From assembly GCF_036323735.1 (NCBI RefSeq), contig NC_086020.1:127090710-127154709 (forward strand): 64,000 bases of DNA. The letters are read 5' to 3'. The notes under the pieces are model-generated. The model saw nothing but the letters and a program-made list of their open reading frames with translations. It had not been told where the DNA came from and ran no database searches. The position numbers and the translations under genes were made by a program. This stretch comes from Rattus norvegicus. Lineage: Eukaryota > Chordata > Mammalia > Rodentia > Muridae. This document shows, one piece after another, positions 45,413 to 56,342 of this stretch (position 1 is the first letter of the stretch; every line of letters begins with the position of its first letter).

Positions 45413-47844
45413 GTCTGACTTCCCTCTGATGCCTTGACTTCATTTAAACATTGTTGGATTTCAAACTCAACTTCCTATATATTATAGAAAATGAAATCAG
45501 ATTTTTTAAAGGGAAACCTCTATTATTTCTGGTGAATACTATCTGTTAGGCACTTGCAAAAAGCCTCTCTCAATCTTAAGAGTAAGAAGTAAAGATTTTT
45601 GTCTCCTGATCAGTTAAAAACAATACCACATAAGGCGTAGAGTGTGGGCTATATATTGGTACAAGCTCCTGCCACAGTTGAGGGTTGTAGAAAAAGCATT
45701 GTGGTAGTGTGCAGATGTCTGGAGAAAGACAACTCAGAACTGATCATTGGTTTATAACCGACTCCTTAGATAAAGTGACATTCTCTGGGAAGAAAGAGCA
45801 AGTTTCATCAAAATTGACTTTCAATTTCATAGATGCGTAATTAATTTGTCTTGGAGTGTAATGGAGATATTACACATTGTCATGATTTATATCCACCAAC
45901 TCTATCTCAAGATGGTTTGTTAGATTTTCTTACTTTTCATATTTTCACATTTAAAATAATACATTTTGATGTCTAGAGTAAGAGGATATGCTCAAACTTT
46001 TAAATAAGATTCTTTGGCTATAAACCAAGAGTCATATTTTGTATTTAATTGTAATCTATCCATTCTCTCTTTATCCCTCTCCCCTCCCTTTCCCTGTCTT
46101 TTTTCTTTCTTCTCCATTCTCTTTTCCTCTCTTATTGCTTCAAATCATGACTTCACATGAACTTAACCAGCTTGATTCTAGGCTTTGGCTCCTCTTTCTG
46201 TGGCTCCTTAGTTGGTTTTCTTCAGGCTGTTGCCTGTAAGCTCAGCCCTTGAGTATGATATTTGCAGTAGCTGTTGGCATCTATCTGCAGATCACATTGC
46301 AGCATACCAAGACTAAGCTTCTGATGTTGATTTCTTAGGAATGGGACTCTTTCACAGATGCTTTCCTGTTTCTTTGCTTAGAGCTGGATCATGTGCTCAT
46401 CAGAAACAACAGTCAAAGGACAAGGCTGTCCTGATGTCTTTCTTCCAAAGGCTTAAAACTGAGGACCTAGAAAGAGTTGAACTTCTAAGAACTCTGTGAA
46501 CTATAGCCTGAGGGTCAGACCCAGATATCTATTTTTGTAAAAATGGATTTTTAGGTCACAGCAAAGCCCATTTATTTCCACATTGTGGAATGACACATTT
46601 ACATTAAGACTGCAGAGATGTATAGCTATAAGGGACCAGGCCAACTATAAGGCTCTAAAAATAGTGTGTGTCCCTTCATAGAGAAACATTCTGACACTTA
46701 TATCAAGTCACAGATCAAAATTGGGGCCCTACAATCAGGAATAGAAGTGGAAAATGTCAAATAGGCAACAGTTATTATTAAAGGTTCCATTTAATTCTCC
46801 TTTAAGCAGTATATGCCAATTTCCACAAAGTATATTGGCATTATTTCATTCATGTATACATCTTATATTATCAATTATAGCATGTGTTCTGTTAATTATT
46901 AAGGTTATGGTGTAGTTGTACACAATTCCATAATTTTTCTCTCCTCTGTCTTTCATGTTATAGTCTAGTGTCATACATTAAGATTGTATCTTTTCCTTTG
47001 CTTTACAGAGTAGCCATAAAGTCTGGCTGACCTCTAATTGTATTAGCAACCACATCACGTTTTCCTATTCAATGCTCGACTTGGCCAAAATTTACAGAAT
47101 GAATTAACCAGAATGAAACTTTATGAAGGACTTATTCTATTTAAATATTAATGAGGTTTTTATTTTTATTCAGGGCAATTTCAATCTAAAAGGAGACCAA
47201 TGCACTGAATTGTAACTACTCTTTGCATAAGCCAAGGATGCATGGGCATGTATGGATTGGTGTCCAGTGTTGGTGTTACAAGTAGAGGGCCATTAGTTCA
47301 GCCATATATTCCAATTTGGACTTTTAAAACTGGAAGATGTAAAGTCCACATTCTTCTCAAGATAAATCCAAATACAATCTAAGTAGTATGGCTTCAAGCT
47401 CATCGGCTCAGAAGTTTAGGAGAATCAATAGTTGTTCAAGGCCTCAGAAGTCCACGTAGATCCTCTAGGATCTTTTAGGTCCTAATGTTTAAAATCATAT
47501 CTTTCATTCAAGCTAAGTTCCTCAATAATTGTAAGCTTTAGTTTTGTTACTTTTACTCTTAGAATTGTTATCAACAAATTTCTGGTATTATACCCTAATT
47601 TGGTATTGTGAAGTTCTATGAGAAAACAGCCACATGCAATTATGTCACAAACTTTAGAGTTGTTATAGACTATAATATAGGCTCTACTGTGTAAAAAGGG
47701 TGGTATTGCCTTTGGTATTGCTTTAACAGAGTACATGGGCTGTTTTTAAACCTGTTATTGATAATAGTATTTGTTGTTGTTGTTTTCTTTTGCTCCCAGT
47801 ATATTTTCAAATAAAACAACACAGTATCTATTTTGTTTTCAACA
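45413..47844. other. Unassigned non-coding stretch
   Basis: Apparently unique AT-rich sequence. A polypyrimidine patch lies at 46055-46130. No coding frame of note. Confidence 0.45.
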
Positions 47845-48890
47845 GTTTACATTTTTATTCATTTTGCAGCCTGATTGAAGCTCATTTCTTCCTTCTCCCC
47901 AGTCCAGCCCTTACAAATTTTTTCCTCCATTACCCCTTCACCTTATCCTCAGAGAAGAGGAAGCGCTCCTTAGGTACCACCCCACCCTGGGACATCTAGT
48001 CACAGTAGGACTAGGTACATCCTCTCTCATTTAGTCTCAACCATGCAGTTCAATTAAGACAAGGGGATTCAATGGCAGACAACAGAGTCAGAGACTCCCA
48101 CTCTAGTTATTAGGAGACCTACATGAAGACCAAGCAATACCTCTTTTACAAATGTGTATGTGGCCTAGCTCTAGCCCATGCATGGTCTTTGGTTGATGGT
48201 GGGATTCCATTTTATACCATACAGAATGGCTATGTTAAACAGCTTGAGTGACAGCATGTGCTGGTGCTTGTGTGGAATAAAGGGAACACTCCTCCATTGT
48301 TGGTGGGAGTGTGAACATGTACAGCTACTTTGGGAATCAATTTGGCAGTTTCTCAGAAAAATTATGAATTGATCTACCTCAAAGTCCAGCTATACTACTT
48401 TTGGGCAAATAATGGAAGGACCCATACCTTCCCCATACCACAAGGACATTTGCTCAACTGTGTTCATAGCAACTTTATTTATAGTAGCTAGAAACTGGAA
48501 AAAGCCTAGATGTGCCTCAACTAAAGAATGGATAAAGAAAATGTGGTACATTTAAACTGGAATATTACTCTGATTAAAAACAAAGACAAAGACATCATGA
48601 AATTTGTAGGGAAACGAATGGATCTTCGGAATACCATTCTGAATGAAATAACCCAGACCCAGAAAGACACGTGTGAAAAGAGTCTAGCATAACTGCCTCA
48701 TGAGAGGCTTCATCCAGCAGCAGATGGAAATAGGTGAGAGATTCATAGCCAAATATCAGGCAGAGCTTAGGGAATCTTGGGGGAAGAAGAAGGGACAGAA
48801 CTTAGGGGGACAGAGGGATCAAAGACACCACAAGAACACCTACAGAGTCAACTAACCTAGAACTGGGTTGGGGGGTCACTGAGACTGAAT
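47845..48890 (-). mobile_element. L1 (Lx-type) with 5' inversion (twin-priming structure)
   Basis: From 47845 to about 48200 the minus strand reads as L1 3' UTR, from CCAAAGACCATGCATGGGCT to the terminal AAAATGAATAAAAATG. From about 48203 to 48890 the plus strand reads as the ORF2 C-terminus (AACACTCCTCCATTGTTGGT, then the GAAATTTGTAGGGAAACGAA region) and early 3' UTR. It stops near CACTGAGACTGAA, just where the minus-strand part begins in L1 order. The two parts are therefore complementary halves of one insertion whose 5' half was inverted. Confidence 0.75.
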
Positions 48891-50882
48891 ACATGGACTT
48901 TCAATAAAGAATGGTATAGAAAAGGGAATCTTTGGTAGAAATAGTGACCAGAACTAGATGTGACACCCAGCAATGGCTTCCTGTTCAATATGAAAGTCAA
49001 TAATATTCAAACAGTAGGTTTTGGAAAAAAATTGTTCTGAGCCAAATTCACATCTCCCTTTCAAATAGTCGATGGTTGAAAATTTATGGGAAGGAGGGAG
49101 AGAAACCAATTGTTGATTAGTTGGTGAGAAGGGCAGGTTTTGGGTTCTGTGGTTTGGGCATAGATGGTAATTAGCCATTTTGCAAGTCTAAGATATTTAA
49201 GTGGGGGAATTATCACATTCTGGGAAGGAATTTTGAATTCACGAGATTATCCTTCAAATGAGCTTATTTCTTCTGCACATGTCCTTCATTGAAGAACCAG
49301 TTCTGGAAGCTTTTCAGAAACACATGTGCTGTTGTAGGGGGATCGTGTATCTGGAGTCTATGTCTAGGCCAGTTTTTATGTAGTCAGTGGGGCTGTATAG
49401 GGTTCTCAGAGTTTAGGGGGAAATCTCAGGCTCTGTGAGATTAGAACCCACCCTTGAACCTGCTGCTTTTACACTTGACTGTACTAATCAGAAAGCCTAG
49501 AGTCAAGTTCATCATCCAGCTATAAACCAACTTTGTAGGACTTTATGATTTAGACCCCATTTTCTCTTTCTCTGAGTTCTCTGTCTTTAAAAGCAACAGT
49601 AATAAAATGTTATTAATAGATGTTTATAAAAAACTTTAAATTCTCTCCTAGTATGGGTAAGGTACAATTTGATAATTATAAAATCACCAGGGTCTATAAT
49701 AAGCTTATACAATTGTTTTGTATAGCATAATAAGCCCTTTGCCAGATTCTTCCTGTAGAATTCAAGCCCCAGGTAAACTCACAGATTAGCACCTATATTT
49801 TAAATGTATTCTGACCTGCTTGTCACCTGAAGGAAGGCTGATAAAAATGAAACTCATACATGGGGCCTCACCTTATAAAATTGTTCTTATTTCTTGCGTG
49901 GAAATTTTTTCCTCTTGAGATTCAAAAACTGTATTCAATCTCGCGCCTTCATTCTTATGAAGCTCCTAGAATCCTAGCTGGCACTGGCACTCCATCGTCC
50001 TCTGCTAGCTTTTATCACAGCAGAGTGGCAGACCTTTCAAGGAGCTTTTGAGCAAGCTCTCTGGGATTTTTCTCCTGCTCTTCTAAAGACTCTCGACTTT
50101 TGTGTAAGCATTCAGAACCTTCACCATGTGAACCACCTGACACATAGTCTTTAACACTTTTCTATGTGGTATTTCTATAATGCTTACATCTGTGAAAACC
50201 TAGGTCTCTTAGGAAACAGATGAAAATTAAAAAAGAAAAGAAAGATAAAAAAAGAAAAAGAAAAAGTCGATATATTAGCAAAGCCAGATGTTTCCTTTAT
50301 AGGTTTTGGAGAGGCACAGGTGTTTCTGAGTAACAAGTGGAATGGTAATGTATGTGGTAGTGAGTGTCTCTTGCCATCCATTCCTCTTGGCAGACCTTCT
50401 CTCCCTTTACAAGCAGGCGTTCCCGCTTAGGTACAGAAACTTTCCACATTCTGGCAGCATCACCTCCTCTTCTGCATGTATTTCTTGTGGCCCAAACATT
50501 TCTGGGTGTGTAAATGGGATAATGAAAATAGACTCCTCATTCTTTTGTTTCCTATTCTCTCTAATTGAACAGCTGTATTCACAGAGTGACATTTAATAGA
50601 TAGATCGAACCTGGGCCAGAAGATAATATGAAAGATAATAGAATTCGGATCACTTTCATTTCAACACACTCCCAGAATAGCTACACCATATGAATAAAAA
50701 ATAGTGGTGGGATTAGCTGCGTTAGTAGAGGCAATGATAAACCTGAGTGTGTCTAAGGAATCAAGTCCAGGATAGAGGAGGATATCTGAGAAGGAAGAAT
50801 CATGTGAAGAGTAAAAGAATCTTATTCAGAGAAGGAAGGAAAATTATTATGTATAGATACAGAATATGTCATGTTTGTGTGT
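48891..50882. other. Unassigned non-coding stretch
   Basis: No recognisable gene. Small frames lack domains. Confidence 0.45.

Positions 50883-50915
<33 letters not shown>
50883..50915. repeat. (GT)n microsatellite
   Basis: About 16 GT units. Confidence 0.95.
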
Positions 50916-50918
<3 letters not shown>

Positions 50919-51110
50919 ATGGAGTGGGGAGTGTTAAGGCTATGGTGAAAAATAAATAGAAAGGTATTAGAAACTAAACTATCTGTGATTTAAATGGCTG
51001 TAAATTATAACATAATTTATTCAGTAATTTGTGATAGCAGACTGAATTTGTCATAATTGATAGACTTCTCATAGTCATGAGAGGCTTATTTTTTACAGTT
51101 TTTATTTAAA

Positions 51111-51272
51111 ATAATTTAAAATTTTATATATACATGTGCACACACATGCACACTGTGGTGTGTGTATGGAGGTTAGAGGATAACTTGTGGGAGTTGTTTC
51201 TCTCCTTCCACCATGTGTAGGATCAACTTAGGTAGTCAGGTTTGGTAGCAAGTGCGCTCACCTGCTGCCCTT
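51111..51272 (-). mobile_element. B3 SINE fragment
   Basis: The plus strand shows ATGGAGGTTAGAGGATAACT, TTGTGGGAGTTGTTTCTCTC, CTTCCACCATGTG, then GTAGCAAGTGCGCTCACCTG. This is a B3 complement with an eroded 5' head. Confidence 0.82.
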
Positions 51273-51744
51273 CTGTAGGGAGTTGATATGGAGAATGTTT
51301 GTGCACAGTTTGCCTTACACAACTTGTACCAAAAAGCTTACTTTTAAGCCACCACTAGTACACACTGCCTCCTGTTTCATCTGGTATTTTGTTTCTGATT
51401 TTAGCAAATTTCAACTATGTGTTCCTCACACAGGCAAATTGTGACTTCTTTTCACAAGCACTCTCGGCTTTTGGATCAGGATGGTTGGTAGCCTTCTTGG
51501 TGTTCATAGGAATTTGAGACACCTAGACATATCTTCAGTCAGAAATGAGAAGCTAGATACTGACACTTAAGTCCCTTCTTTCACATTAATGGGCTGCTGT
51601 GTTCATTTTGCAGCTAATTCAGGCATTTGCCAGTATTTTCTCAACCATAGCATAAGGGTGGTACCCTTGGGTCTGTAGAGAATTAACATTTCCTATTACA
51701 TCTAAGTTAGTTATGCTAAGGGTAATTCAGTAGTTATCAAATGA

Positions 51745-51749
<5 letters not shown>

Positions 51750-51800
<51 letters not shown>

Positions 51801-51868
51801 GAGGAAGAGAGGGAGAGAGAGGGAGGGAAGGAGGGAAGAAGGGAAGAAGGGAAGAAGGGAGGGAGAAT
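51750..51868. repeat. (GA)n followed by GGGAA/GGAGG purine tract
   Basis: A clean GA run (51750-51797) continues as irregular all-purine sequence to 51868. The Arg/Glu and Leu/Ser frames across it are artefacts. Confidence 0.95.
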
Positions 51869-51949
51869 AAATATTTGTGACATGTCTTTTTTTTCTGTCT
51901 TTCTGTGTGTATACACACAAGTCTTTCTCTATGTGTATTAAATACCTTT

Positions 51950-52060
51950 GAGATAGCATTATAGGTATTTGCGAGCTACCTGATACAGATGGTGGATCTG
52001 AACTATGGTCTTCATGATGGAATATCACTACATTTAACCACTGATTCATCTCTCCAATGA
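51950..52060 (-). mobile_element. Degraded B2/B4-type SINE
   Basis: The plus strand reads TAGCATTATAGGTATTTGCG, GGTGGATCTGAACTATGGTC and TTAACCACTGATTCATCTCT. This matches the order of a tRNA-derived SINE complement, but it is heavily mutated. Confidence 0.5.
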
Positions 52061-54551
52061 TTTCTTAATGTAAATGTAACTAAAAACTGCTCAGAACTGT
52101 TAGTCCCAACTCCCCTTCTCTTCCGCTGTGACACATCAGTGCCACTTCATGTTTTTAATGATTTTGTGCTAGCTAAGAGGTAGACTCCAGAAAAATGTAT
52201 ATTTTTTATTCTTTAGGATATCAGTTTTTTTCCCTCAGAGTCTGGGTCTAAGGTGACAACTCAGATTATTGCCATTCAAGGAAGGTTTTCTAACGGTATG
52301 GATTACACAGGTCTGAGAAGCAGAAGAGGAAGCCACAGGATTAGTGACATTGTTAGGTACAGTATGCTGCATCTTAGACCTCTGAGCTTGAACGGGGAGC
52401 CATGCAGTAATGGTTGTCACCCAAAGGAAGGTGATTTGATATTGTTGGCTTTCCTTGGAAGAGGTGGAAGTCAAGATAACTCTCAGAGCCAGGCTGAGAT
52501 CACATGGCACCGATGGAGCAATGGTCTACACAGTTCCCTATGTCATGGATTCTGCAGGTGTCTCCATTTTCTGTGTTTTGACATTTGAAGGGTTTACTCT
52601 CAACTTGCTTACTTCACTGCTGTGTTGCTCTGCACAGTCGTTTTTCATTGTCCATGTTCATTGGACAGAGAAGACTCTAGAGAAGGTTGGAATGGGAGTC
52701 TGAAGGTGCAAAGGGCAGACTTCAGGCCCCACTTGCCTTCCTCTGGGAAGGCAGGCTCAGAGATTGGAATCTCGGAGACACTTTGATAATACCTTCTATT
52801 TCTCAGCTGATAGCATGTTACTTTGCAACTCTTCTTCTCGGGTTGCTGATTTTGTCATCTTTAATACTATTACATGCATAATACAAAGGGAAAGAACTAG
52901 GTGGGAGAAAGGTAGATTTGTGTCTTACCCTTTTCTCACTGAGAGGTGCACAGTGGTCCTATTTGCTTTCTGTGTGTGCAACGGCAGCTTTCTGTAGGGA
53001 TGAAGTAGGAAGCCTCCCCATAACTTTCCTTAGTAGAGAATGGTAAATGGTACAGATTAGAATTTACAGACATATTAAATTCTCTAGGGCATTTAGTGTC
53101 CTCAAGCTGCACTTAGGGGAGTTTCAAATCAAGGAGCACAGATTTCCTCTCCTGGCCTTTCAACGGGATATAGCTCCAGGAAGCTGAACCTGTCATAGTT
53201 GCTTGTGTTTCTTGTTTTCATTAGGTAATAAGCATCTTTAACAGGTGTTGGTGGATATAGCTGCCTGAGCTTGACATTTGTCTCTTTCTCATAGGACATT
53301 CAGTTCAGCAAGCCCCGGGTAAGAACTCGGTCTGGAAAGTCATTGAGGAGTTTAAAGATAGACATCTTTGGCATGTTTTTTCTTGGTAGAGTTAAGAGAA
53401 TTTGTAACTGATTCTTAAAAACCTGATGGGAATTGTTTAATAAACAGAAAGAGAAGTAGCAGGCTGGGTGAGATATTTTGCAAAATCACGAAATGGTTGG
53501 CATGATTCATCTTTGCTCCACTCTTCTTATTTTCTGTCAACTCTGCTTAGCTCAGCTAGAAAAGCTTGTTTCTGAGCAGGAGTCTGCCATCACCTTGGTC
53601 TGGGAGGAATTAGTTGATGTAATCACAATCTGTGTGAATCCAGTTGCATGTTACTGGGACAAAATCAGAAGCTGGGGGAGATTATCTAGACTGATGTAAT
53701 ACAGGAACATAGCCATGTGTGATTTTGTATCTAAAATATTTAAACATGTCTCTGTTGGATTAATTTTTTACTTGTTAACCTAGATCTGAGGTATCACACT
53801 TTTTAAATACAAGGGACCAGGTAGTAAATATTTCATGCTTTTCAGTGCAGATGGCCTGTCATACCTACTCAATTCTGTAGTTTCAAAGCCTTCACATATG
53901 GGAATGGACATAGCTATGTTGTCTTTTGTTAACTATATTGACAAAAATAGACATAAGCTGGACTTAATCTGCAGGCTATAATTTAAAGACCCTTGATCAG
54001 TACCTAAACTTTGTTTTCTGTTTACCAATTCTAAGATATTATAAATGGCATTGTAGGATGGGACAAAATATAAAGCCTTTGGACAGAATCAAAAAGTAGG
54101 TGTTAAGAATGTCTGTTTTTTATGTTTTGCTTCAAACTCTTACGTGTAACAAATTTAAATATATTTTGCCTAGTTAGAATTTTAAGACATTTAAAAGATA
54201 TTGGCATTATTAAGATCTAGTCTTATTCATAGCAATGGACACTAAGAGAGGGTGAAAGGCAAGTAGGTACCATGGAATCTCATATTCTTTTGTGGCATCA
54301 AAATAACATTTCTTTCATCAAATAATGGACCCAGAAGAGCTAAGAACTCAGCATGGAGAGGCATACGTTTATTCTTATTTGGAAGGAATCTGACAAAGAA
54401 CCAAAGAGTTATAATAAATATGAACAGAAAACATTGTCTTCTAATTTGAGAAGGATGGGTTGTACCGATTGTAAGTGGAAACTAAGCTGTGACTTTCTCC
54501 AGTTACTGAGTCAATTTTACTCATTTCCCCTCCTTTCCAACCCCTGTCTTT
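52061..54551. other. Unassigned non-coding stretch
   Basis: No repeat recognised. The longest frame (111 codons, plus, 52253-52588) overlaps a 91-codon minus frame and shows no domain. Confidence 0.45.
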
Positions 54552-54905
54552 GATGCTTAGTTTTAATTGCCAGCTTGATACAACCCAGAGTCACCTGATA
54601 CAGTCTCCATGAATGACTTTTTTATATTGGTTTGACCTTTGGGCATGTCTATACTGGATTGTCTTAATTATAATATTTGAAGTTGGCAAATATTATAATT
54701 AAATGAATGGCACTTTTCCCTGCTTTTGAGTCCTTGACTACATATAAAAGGAGAGAATGTGCTAAGCAGAGGCATACATGCTTGCATGGATTCATTGCTC
54801 TTTGCTTTTGATTATGTATATAATGTGACCACCTGCTACCAGTTATTATTGACCTGACTTCTCCACAATTGTGGACTACAACCTGGGATGTTGATTTGTT
54901 ATTAA
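54552..54905 (+). mobile_element. Rodent interspersed repeat (same family as 1935-2226)
   Basis: Landmarks are TTTTAATTGCCAGCTTGATA, GGGCATGTCTATACTGGATT, a TATAAAAGGAGAGAATG segment and ATTCATTGCTCTTTGC. The order follows a widespread rodent repeat that I can recognise but not name with confidence. A perfect 16-bp-arm hairpin sits inside (54664-54702). Confidence 0.6.
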
Positions 54906-55379
54906 TGGGAAATATGTAGGTAGATAGGCAGACAGACAGACAGACTTGATTGATACTGATTGACTAAATTAACTTAGATTTCCACTTATTGACTAAATGC
55001 TACACAGGTTTATTCCTAAGACTAGGTACTTGGCTTTCTTTGTTTAAAAGCATCTTAGAAAACTTACAATTATAAGTTCTTTCTCTGTTAGTTTGAGGAG
55101 TAAGTCTTGTCTCAGCATTGGTAGGTTTATAACCAAGAAATGCCTCTTTTCAAAGAACCCATGAGGCATCTCCTCAGAATGCAGTCACCTTGGAAGACAA
55201 CCTATTGCTTTGAGTCTCCTTGGGAACTAGATGGTTAGCTTTCATTAGTACCAACTATCTAAGACTGACCATTCTCTTCTCTTAAATTCCCCCAGTCCCT
55301 TTTCATTGCCCCACCTGAGCATCTAAAATCTCCCTGGCCTCTGCTGTCACCAGAAGATATTCAGCAGCTCTTCCCTCTA
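54906..55379. other. Unassigned non-coding stretch
   Basis: Apparently unique, with a short GACA run at 54930-54944. It is the left flank of L1 copy B. Confidence 0.5.
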
Positions 55380-55401
55380 CCACACATAGTCTTTTTTTTA
55401 T

Positions 55402-55636
55402 GGAACTGTAATTTAAAATATATTTTAAGACATGGATTTTAAATACAACACAAAATTTGGAATACCAATTCAAAGGGAAAGACACAGAAAGAACCAGGAT
55501 GTTATCTTAAAGTACCCATAAATTTATCCAAGTCATATTTTGTCCTTGTTTTTCTATGTTTTGTTGAGTTAGGCTTCAATCTAACACAGACTGAGCCTAA
55601 AATTTTGCATGTATCTAAAAAAATTTATATTTTACA
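55402..55636 (-). other. Probable 3'-transduced segment carried by L1 copy B
   Basis: This non-L1 sequence lies inside the target duplication, between the L1 A-rich end (TTTCTTTTTCTTTTT at about 55638-55652 on the plus strand) and the terminal poly-T (55392-55399). On the minus strand AATATA occurs about 20 bases before the terminal A run, a weak variant poly(A) signal. No canonical AATAAA is present there. Confidence 0.7.
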
Positions 55637-56342
55637 TTTCTTTTTCTTTTTAATTTATTTAATACTTAATAATAATTCTTTGCTTTCCGGGCAAACATCC
55701 CCTTCCCCCCTCCCCTTCCTTATGGGTGTTCCCCTCCCAACCCTCCCCCCATTGCCGCCCTCCCCCCAACAGTCTAGTTCACTGGGGGTTCAGTCTTAAC
55801 AGGACCCAGGGCTTCCCCTTCCACTGGTGTTCGTACTAGGATATTCATTGCTACCTATGAGGTCAGAGTCCAGGGTCAGTCCATGTATAGTCTTTAGGTA
55901 GTGGCTTAGTACCTGGAAGCTCTGGTTGCTTGGCATTGTTGTACATATGGGGTCTCGAGCCCCTTCAAGTTCTTCCAGTTCTTTCTCTGATTCCTTCAAC
56001 GGGGGTCCTATTCTCAGTTCAGTGGTATGCTGCTGGCATTCGCCTCTGTATTTGCTGTATTCTGGCTGTGTCTCTCAGGAGCGATCTACATCCGGCTCCT
56101 GTCGGTCTGCACTTCTTTGCTTCATCCATCTTGTCTAATTGGGTGGCTGTATATGTATAGGCCACATGTGGGGCAGGCTCTGAATGGGTGTTCCTTCAGT
56201 CTCTGTTTTAATATTTGCCTCTCTCTTCCCTGCCAAGGGTATTCTTGTTCCCCTTTTAGAGAAGGAGTGAAGCATTCACATTTTGATCATCCGTCTTGAG
56301 TTTTATTTGTTCTAGGCATCTAGGGTAATTCAAGCATTTGGG
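55637..56342 (-). other. L1 copy B 3' UTR
   Basis: Follows the ORF2 stop. On the plus strand the complement of the G-rich tract is seen as C blocks at 55694-55771 (CCCCTTCCCCCCTCCCC and CCCTCCCCCCATTGCC). Apart from the shortened 3' end it aligns along its length with copy A's 3' UTR. Confidence 0.85.

Noticed and set aside
52253..52588. 111-codon plus-strand frame
   Set aside because: Overlaps an equally long minus frame. No recognisable protein features.
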